Source: Anticarsia gemmatalis (lineage: Eukaryota; Arthropoda; Insecta; Lepidoptera; Erebidae). From it: a DNA stretch of 64,000 bases. Position numbers and translations under genes: made by a program. Of this stretch, positions 57,531-64,000 are shown piece by piece; position 1 is the stretch's first letter, and every line of letters starts with the position of its first letter. The stretch lies in the NCBI RefSeq assembly GCF_050436995.1, contig NC_134769.1, forward strand, positions 2,480,001 to 2,544,000. The letters run 5' to 3'. The notes below the pieces were generated by a model. That model made no database searches and had not been told where the DNA came from. It was given only the letters and a program-made list of their open reading frames with translations.

Positions 57531-58621
57531 TGGGGTATATTATACCTTCATACAAATTTAACCTTTTACTGTTTAGTTATTGGAGAGTATAGTGTAAGCT
57601 ATAGTAAATTATATTTTGAATCATATACCTGAGTATATCAAAGACGAAATGTCAGCTTAGCGCAAAAGACACAAATAACAACTCGATACAACAGGCTGGG
57701 AAGTCTGAACCGGGTTTCATGAGTAATGGCAGAAGAGTTCTATAAGAAAGGCGCTTATAACGCAATATGAGTGCAAGAATTACCGCTATATATCTTAACT
57801 TAGTACTACTAAATCGAAAGCTTAATGATATTTAAGCTTAGAAATTTAAATTCTAAGAAAACAGAACTTTGTACAAACACAAATTCAAATGTATTAAACA
57901 CAAATTCTTACATACAGCGATAAAACGCCAAGTATTTTCATTTACTTAAGATACTTGAAAGTTTTCAAATGTTTATGTATTTCAAAGAAAAGTAATTAAA
58001 ACTTGTATCTAGTTTGATCGAGAACCTTCTGAGCCGATCGTTTGAAGTTTTCCAATTCAATTTAGATTTAAATTTGTAATCAATTTGACAAAAACTGATG
58101 TCGCTTGATAAATTTCGGGTTATTGTCTTAACTTCTGAGAATAAAGAAGGGTTGTTTTATACTAGTTTATGCTTTAGCTTTGCTTGTCTATAATAATACG
58201 TGTCTATTTTCATTATGGCTTCTTTTAAAATTAGATGAAGGGTGTAAACAGTGTACTCATGCAAGGGAAATGATTTATATAAACAATATTCTTTTACGGA
58301 AGTTAAAATTTGCTATGTATTTTTTTTTCTTTTATTTATTCGTCCTTCTTGTAAATTTTATATTTTTATGACCAATCCAACTTTTATTTCTTTTCAAATT
58401 CCAACATAGATTCAAACTTTTATTTATTGGCCATTTTTTTTTCAAATCCATCATTACTATATTATATTTCATGCCAATTTTGTCTCCAACCCCAAATTCA
58501 ATTTAAAAATTTTGGCGTATTTTTGTGTTATTTTTTTTAAAACAGCACAATTTTATATCGTTTGAATTTAGGCATTTTTACTTAATTACAAGAAATACAG
58601 TTTTTCATTAAATAATAATTG

Positions 58622-58744
58622 CTAAACGAGTCATAATCTTATATCGTTAGCGCATTCATACATAACAAGAGGTTTATTGTGTACATAAAACATTGTGATT
58701 GCCTTTGACAGTGCGCTCCACGACTGCCAAGTTTTAATAGAAAT
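58622..58744. ncRNA. Identical 123-bp block, copy 1 (candidate ncRNA or 3'-end module)
   Basis: From CTAAACGAGTCATAATCTTA to TTTTAATAGAAAT it is identical to copies 2 and 3. Plus strand: TTTGACAGT (58704-58712) pairs with ACTGCCAAG (58723-58731) with one A/C mismatch and one G/U pair, and TTTT follows directly at 58732-58735. Loop GCGCT (58713-58717) is complementary to AGCGC (58649-58653). Minus strand: CTTGGCAG acceptor-like word, then AATAAA (complement of 58673-58678), then GT-rich TTGTTATGTATG. Two minus-strand frames stay open through most of it. Product unknown. Confidence 0.4.
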
Positions 58745-59157
58745 TAAAAGTAATCAAATTATTAACAATTAACTATATTATTATATTAACAATATTGATT
58801 TGTATGTATTAAGATAATTTCAAATAGAGTTACTCAAACAAAAATAGAATTAAATGATCACAACACCAAATCACATTTTTATCCATTCCATAATTAAACC
58901 TTCCTTTAATTTTTTTTCGAACTCCAAGATCTCCATAAAAAAAGATTTGCCAATTTTTTACCCATTCGAATTCAAACTTTTATTCTTGTGGCTTTTTTTT
59001 CTTTATGCCAGTTTTTTCTCTAATTCCAAATTTAAATGAAAATTCTCAGCGTGTTTCTGTGTAATTTTTCTAAACGAGCATAATTTTATGTTTTTCGTGT
59101 TCAGCCTTTTTTAATCCAAATTTTAAAGTATAAATACAGTCTTTCGTAAAAAAATTG

Positions 59158-59280
59158 CTAAACGAGTCATAATCTTATATCGTTAGCGCATTCATACATA
59201 ACAAGAGGTTTATTGTGTACATAAAACATTGTGATTGCCTTTGACAGTGCGCTCCACGACTGCCAAGTTTTAATAGAAAT
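59158..59280. ncRNA. Identical 123-bp block, copy 2
   Basis: No difference from copies 1 and 3 found on base-by-base reading. The upstream flank (GTCTTTCGTAAAAAAATTG) resembles that of copy 1 (GTTTTTCATTAAATAATAAT) only loosely, so identity stops abruptly at the block edges. Confidence 0.4.
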
Positions 59281-59580
59281 AAAAGGTCACTAATTTAGTA
59301 ACAATACCTACTATAAAAATATTGATTTTTGAACATTAAGACAATTTAAAATTAGTTACTCAAACAAATACCAAACCGTTAATTACCTTTGATAAAAATA
59401 ACTTTTATTCATGTCCAAAATCAAATGACCATATTTTTTTGCACAATTCCGATTTCTAATTGTATATTTTCGGCCACGTTTTTTCTAATTCCAGCATAGC
59501 GAAACATTTCTTGCGGGTTTTTCCCAAAATCTGAGTTTTACCACAAACTGACGTAATTTTTACCCAGCTGTTAGATTTTT

Positions 59581-59703
59581 CTAAACGAGTCATAATCTTA
59601 TATCGTTAGCGCATTCATACATAACAAGAGGTTTATTGTGTACATAAAACATTGTGATTGCCTTTGACAGTGCGCTCCACGACTGCCAAGTTTTAATAGA
59701 AAT
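59581..59703. ncRNA. Identical 123-bp block, copy 3
   Basis: Same 123 bp again. The upstream flank (CAGCTGTTAGATTTTT) and downstream flank (TTAAATTAGCTTCAGC) are unlike those of the other copies near the edges. This is the last unit of the array. Confidence 0.4.
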
Positions 59704-59760
59704 TTAAATTAGCTTCAGCTCGTTTCAAACGGTCGTATTGCGAACACAAACGCATTAATA

Positions 59761-62700
59761 TTATATTTTATATATAGATATAGTTTAAATTGTGTATGCA
59801 CTTGCTTGGGATGAGAAAAGATCGTGATCTTAACTTTGAAGGTGAAATTACCTAGGTAATTTTAGAAGGATAGTTTTTTTACTTTTGCAAGTTTGTTTTA
59901 TAAGTAAACACAATTTTGGACAATTTTGTGAGCATGGTTAAAACAACGCGATAAAATAGATAAGTTTAATTTCAAAAAGTTTAAACTATGAAATATTTTG
60001 TCTTTATTCGTGCCACAAAGGAATTATTTTGTAATACCAATGGGTGGCTTTAGTTACCTATGCTTTCCAGAACTGTAAAAAGTTGATCATGTTTCCCCAA
60101 AATATGTGTCTTTATTACACTCTAAAACGTATTATTTTTTTGATAACTATGATCACCAAAAAGGTAGATCCAATATAAAAACTACTGTTTAAAAAAAACA
60201 TAGACCGAAAATTATCAATGAAATAATTTTTAGATAAATTTTGTATTAAACAATTTCCAGCCGAGCTTTTCATTTCAAAAGTATACGTTTATTTAGATTT
60301 TGCTTTATTACCACATTATTCAATTAAAATCAATTAGTATTAATGGAATATAATTTGAATTTGGAGTAAGACGTTAGTGAAATAATGGCGTCAACTTTTG
60401 ATTGTCAAACACGAGGCAAGACGGAACTTAAGTTTAGAACGAAACGTTCGTTCAGGAACAGTGATGTGACTATGTTCATTTAGAACTGTTACTTAATGGA
60501 ACTGGTATTAATTGGACTTGATTCGTGTAATTGTTTTCTTTATTTAATTACTTTCTTAATTATTATATTTTTTAATTCTTTTTATGTAAAAAATAAAAAG
60601 ACTATTAATGAATATAAAAATTACGTAGCAACGGAAACAGGAATAGGGCCCAAAGTATGGTAATTGTATTTATTATTATGTTTTTATAGTAATCATTTAT
60701 TTATACATTGGTTAGAAACTTCAGCCAAACCTTCTTTACAGCTGGTTTTTGAGAGAAAGCATCATACAAGGATAAGGACAAAAAAATAAGATTTTACATT
60801 TCCAAAAAAGAAAATTATTAGTTTCAAATCGCGTTTAGGAAAATGAAATTAATTTATGATACCTTTAACCTAAGTCCTTTTTTTAGGGTTTTAAAACCAC
60901 TATCATCAATTTGTTTCTTAATGGATAGCGTAGTTTTGTACAGCAATGTGTTTTTGATTTTGATTTTATGCTGTATACTAGATAAATTTTAAGATTTCGT
61001 TCAAGGCATCACAATCAACCTAAACCAACAAAAAGTTTACTCATACTACTAATACTATCAAAAATACCAGCGGTACTCGTCCCACCTCTGCCGCAACTTC
61101 AACTAGCTTCGTTGGCTTCGTTCGCGGCAAGTTTTGATAGAATTTTCAATTACCTTCCTTTGTTTCAAGAGTTTGCTGAGCGCGTCTCTAGTGTCGCTAC
61201 TTCGCTACTTTGTTTGTGTTCCTTGTACGGGGAGAGGTAAAAATGGTGTAGGTATTTTAAACTGGTACATTTTAAGAACAGGTACTTTGGATACTAGTTT
61301 TTTGGGTCTAGATATTTTGTTGTTTTAAGTTTGTTTAACATTTTGATAATAAATAGCATTAATTCTAGCCGTGGATAATATTCTTTCGGATTTGGGAAGT
61401 TGTTTTGTAAATTGTTGAAATATTTGAAATTATAATATTAATAAGGGCGAGCTAAATTCCAACTGCATGTAAGTTGGTATGCGATCGACCACGAATTTGT
61501 GGCGACAGTATCACTTGAAATGAGCGTTAACTGACTTGACACGACCACTAAAATAGCTGTGGATACTAAGTGAAAGACTTTTGCATGGATTTGATGGCAT
61601 CACTACTACACTACATATTATAATAATGAAATACCCTTACGAACGCATTCTAACCAATATTTCATGCAGTTTTCAACAATAAATACAGATAGGAGATTGA
61701 TAGATAGAGTTATTTTCAAGAAAAATTTGGAAAGAATTTCAAGGAAGTATACAATAGTTAAGGCTTACCTAGTGTAAGCCGTGTGAACCCGAAAGCCGCT
61801 AACAGTAAAATAATTCAAAATTTTAAACGTAACTTCAAGAACACATCCTCTATATAATATTTTTGGGTAAGTCAAAGTAATATGTTCGTCACCATACAAG
61901 CCGGGGGCTTGTTATGACAATATTATGCAGACGTCAGGCTTCATTTGAATTCGGTACGGCGGCAAGATGTCGCTGGATTACACTGTGTCTCACGCTTAAT
62001 TGAATTTTCACTAACTTGTGTTATTGGTTTCTTTTATTGTATCAAAACTGTGCAACACAAAAATCGGAAATGAATAAATTTAACCTATTAATATTCTTGC
62101 TGGGAAAGGATCTCCTTCCGAAATGTCCCTTTATTCTGATTTGGCCGAAGACTACGTCCTACTAGGACGTTAGATTTTTGATTTTTTCATTTTGGATTCA
62201 GTTTTTAGTATGAGTATTTTTTTCTATTTCATCGATACAATAAAAGAAATGTGATTATGAGTTAAAGATCTGGCTTGTTATACACATTTTAAATTATCAA
62301 GATAATCAAATCAAATCATTAGAAGTCTGATAAGTATAATACACAAATAAGAAAATATAAATAAATACTTGATTTTTATTCACCGATTCAATACTTGTTG
62401 AATTGCAATGAAAAATAAATAATAAAAAGTAAAAACAATTTATCACTATACAGTATTTTTTTCCAAAAGTACAATGTCATGTATATTTCAAGCCTAACAG
62501 ATACTTTTAATCTTCGTAGTAGTAAGATACAATGACATAAATAATAATATCACCGCTCTGAATTATCGCAAGGCTCAATCACAGTGTGCAGAAATATTAG
62601 GTCCGCCTCGTATAAATTGTAAAAAATGCATACCTGTTCCAATTTAAAATGAGACACATTGTTAACCATGACATCTTCAAAAATATTTTTTCAAAATCAA

Positions 62701-63110
62701 TAATTTGTGATATTTTTGTGTCCAGAAACATACAAAATGTAGATGAGATTAAACAATCAAACCCAAATACTATAATCAGATACTGCACAAGTAATTTTCG
62801 TAACTGACCAGACATCTTAATATAATAAAATTCTCGACAAATTTCATATTTTTTTTTTTAATATTAATTATTAAATATTTTTTTAAACTTTGTGTTCTCC
62901 AAATGATTGGCGTCAACATTATGTTGTCCTTTTTATAATATAATTGTATTCTCCTCAGATATTGTCAATTATACAGAAGCGTATTCCTAATTATTTTTAT
63001 AACCAAAACAAAAACCCTTAACACCGAAAAACTAAGATTACTAGAGAAAATTAATTAACCAAGCCACGAAATGAAGTTGAAAAATTGATTAAACCGGCAC
63101 CAACCGCACA
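59761..63110. other. AT-rich stretch
   Basis: No gene supported. Points seen: TGCCGC/GCGGCA inverted repeat at 61089-61094 and 61124-61129; GGCTTAC/GTAAGCC at about 61762-61780; a minus frame 62597-62815 without a domain. Confidence 0.5.
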
Positions 63111-63116
63111 GCGGCT

Positions 63117-63201
63117 TGGGGGGGAGAGGGGAGGGGGTCATAGTTGTACCTCCACGGAAACGTCAAAGTTTCAGGGGGCGAAGGGGGGGTGAAAAGGGGG
63201 C
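63117..63201 (+). other. Two G-quadruplex motifs
   Basis: 63118-63137 has G7, AGA, G4, A, G5. 63173-63201 has G5, CGAA, G7, TGAAAA, G5. Both meet the four-run pattern on the plus strand. The second contains GGGGTGAAAAGGGG, the recurrent island core. Confidence 0.55.
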
Positions 63202-64000
63202 AAAAATGAACCACCACCAAGACGGATCGCGCGAATATATTTAGAATTGTTGGGTTTCTTTCTGTTCCCCGTTTCGTTCGCTTTTGTTATAGTTTAAATT
63301 ATTTCATGTAAAATTATGCTGTTAAATTTTAAAGTCAGTTATAAAAGTATTTTTAGGGATGTTATTTATATTGCTGTTTTATTTTGGAGCTAGGATTTTA
63401 ATGATATATTTGATAAATATTGTATGTTTCCTTATGTTTGTTTTGTAAATTGTATTAATTAATTGATGTTATAATAAGGTTATGTAAGATATTCATAATT
63501 GATATTTTTTTATTTGTACTTTAAGTGTATTTTTATTTGAGCTGGATTATTTTATTTTATTTAGCTTTAATGTACGAACTTAAATGCTTCTTATTACCCG
63601 TAACTATATTTTTATAATTTTGAATGATGTTTTATTTTGAAGTCGCAGGTGGGATCACTTACCTTATTTATTATCGGTGTCAATCAACGCCTCATAAGTA
63701 ATAACGAAATTACATTACCGTTTATAATTTTACTTGTTTACATCTAATAATAGAATACACCTTTCCTACACTATTTATAATTTTACGTCTACACCCAAAA
63801 CTATAACAAGTTACTAAAATAACACAACAGTAATAAGTGAGAATTTGGTATCACATTAACAATTTTGAAAACTAATAAAGGATCGAAAAACGTTAGTGGC
63901 AGCCAGTAACTTTTCCAAACGTAATTCGTACAATTTTACAGCGGACCAAACTAAAACTATCTGGGGTCCGAAAGGCTAAAAAAGGTCGGCCTATCCAAAC
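63202..64000. other. AT-rich stretch to right edge
   Basis: On the minus strand AATAAATAAG|GTAAGTGATC at about 63657-63672 is an excellent splice donor. The frames before it stop, so if used it would end a non-coding (5' UTR) exon. Near the edge GGGGTCCGAAAGGC and AAAGGTCGGCC are GC-richer. Confidence 0.35.

Larger units (their letters stand above)
58180..59760. repeat. Three-unit diverged tandem array
   Basis: Each unit has, in order, an AACTTTTATT(T/C) T-rich part, a TGCCA-TTTT-TCT part, a degenerate AAAC-GAG-CATAAT-TTAT word, the identical 123-bp block, and then an AATATTGATTT / TTACTCAAACAAA tail (clear in units 1 and 2). Core-to-core spacing is 536 then 423 bp. Outside the cores the units show only patchy similarity with indels. 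Flanking sequence 57531-58179 and 59761 onward is AT-rich and not part of the array as far as I can see. Confidence 0.75.

Noticed and set aside
58622..58744. microRNA precursor in the 123-bp block
   Set aside because: The only good stem is 9 pairs with a 10-nt loop, too short for a pre-miRNA.
58622..58744. Box C/D or H/ACA snoRNA
   Set aside because: No C (RTGATGA) and D (CTGA) pair near the ends with a terminal stem, and no ACA three bases from a plausible 3' end.

Overview
The window looks like nuclear DNA of a moth or butterfly (Lepidoptera). The clearest sign is short non-autonomous Helitrons of the lepidopteran type: 5'-TC, a 3' hairpin, CTAG at the 3' end, and insertion between A and T. 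There are also several tRNA-like and LINE-tail repeats of kinds common in moths and butterflies, and a mariner-type MITE. The background is AT-rich (roughly two thirds by eye). No prokaryotic gene organisation, rRNA or intact tRNA is visible. I see no long protein-coding gene. The window is best read as intergenic and/or large-intron DNA. Species cannot be fixed from the sequence alone.

Layout. 0-9 kb: mostly featureless AT-rich DNA with three strand-asymmetric C- or G-rich islands (2.04, 3.03 and 4.13-4.24 kb). 6.3-11.1 kb: three related blocks sharing a CCGGTYTGACCAG core, plus LINE-tail remnants. 11.7-18.9 kb: CpG-rich patches, MITE and SINE debris, a pyrimidine tract next to a G-quadruplex motif, and a C-rich/CpG-rich patch. 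18.9-22.2 kb: a dense repeat cluster with a tRNA-like SINE, a 471-bp near-perfect palindrome, and a 189-bp MITE. 25.3-27.1 kb: two related Helitrons head to head, then a LINE tail and a dispersed repeat. 31.3-34 kb: four Grainyhead-like CCGG sites, another copy of the dispersed repeat, and four CTCF-like motifs. 35-44.5 kb: Helitrons, tRNA-like remnants, a mariner MITE and an ACCRC motif cluster. 46-52 kb: small tandem duplications, a known-type lepidopteran repeat, a 24-bp-stem hairpin and another Helitron. 53.4-53.6 kb: the best coding evidence, two small minus-strand exons separated by a 162-bp intron. 58.2-59.8 kb: a three-unit tandem array. The right edge has strong G-quadruplex motifs.

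The most interesting object is the array at 58.6-59.7 kb. A 123-bp block occurs three times, identical at every base by eye, while the homologous DNA on both sides of each copy has diverged heavily. On the plus strand the block ends with a stem-loop followed directly by TTTT, and the loop is complementary to an AGCGC about 60 nt upstream (possible pseudoknot). On the minus strand the block reads as a splice-acceptor-like AG followed by AATAAA and a GT-rich stretch. It could be a small structured RNA family, a repeated 3'-end/poly(A) module of a minus-strand gene, or part of a genome-wide repeat. The sequence alone does not decide.

Other signals worth checking are five exact TGACGTCA octamers, recurrent GGGGTG(A/C)AAAGGGG islands, and arm differences in the palindrome that all run in one direction (A to G). 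If the two minus-strand exons are real, the tandem array lies upstream of them on the same strand, possibly in an intron of that gene.
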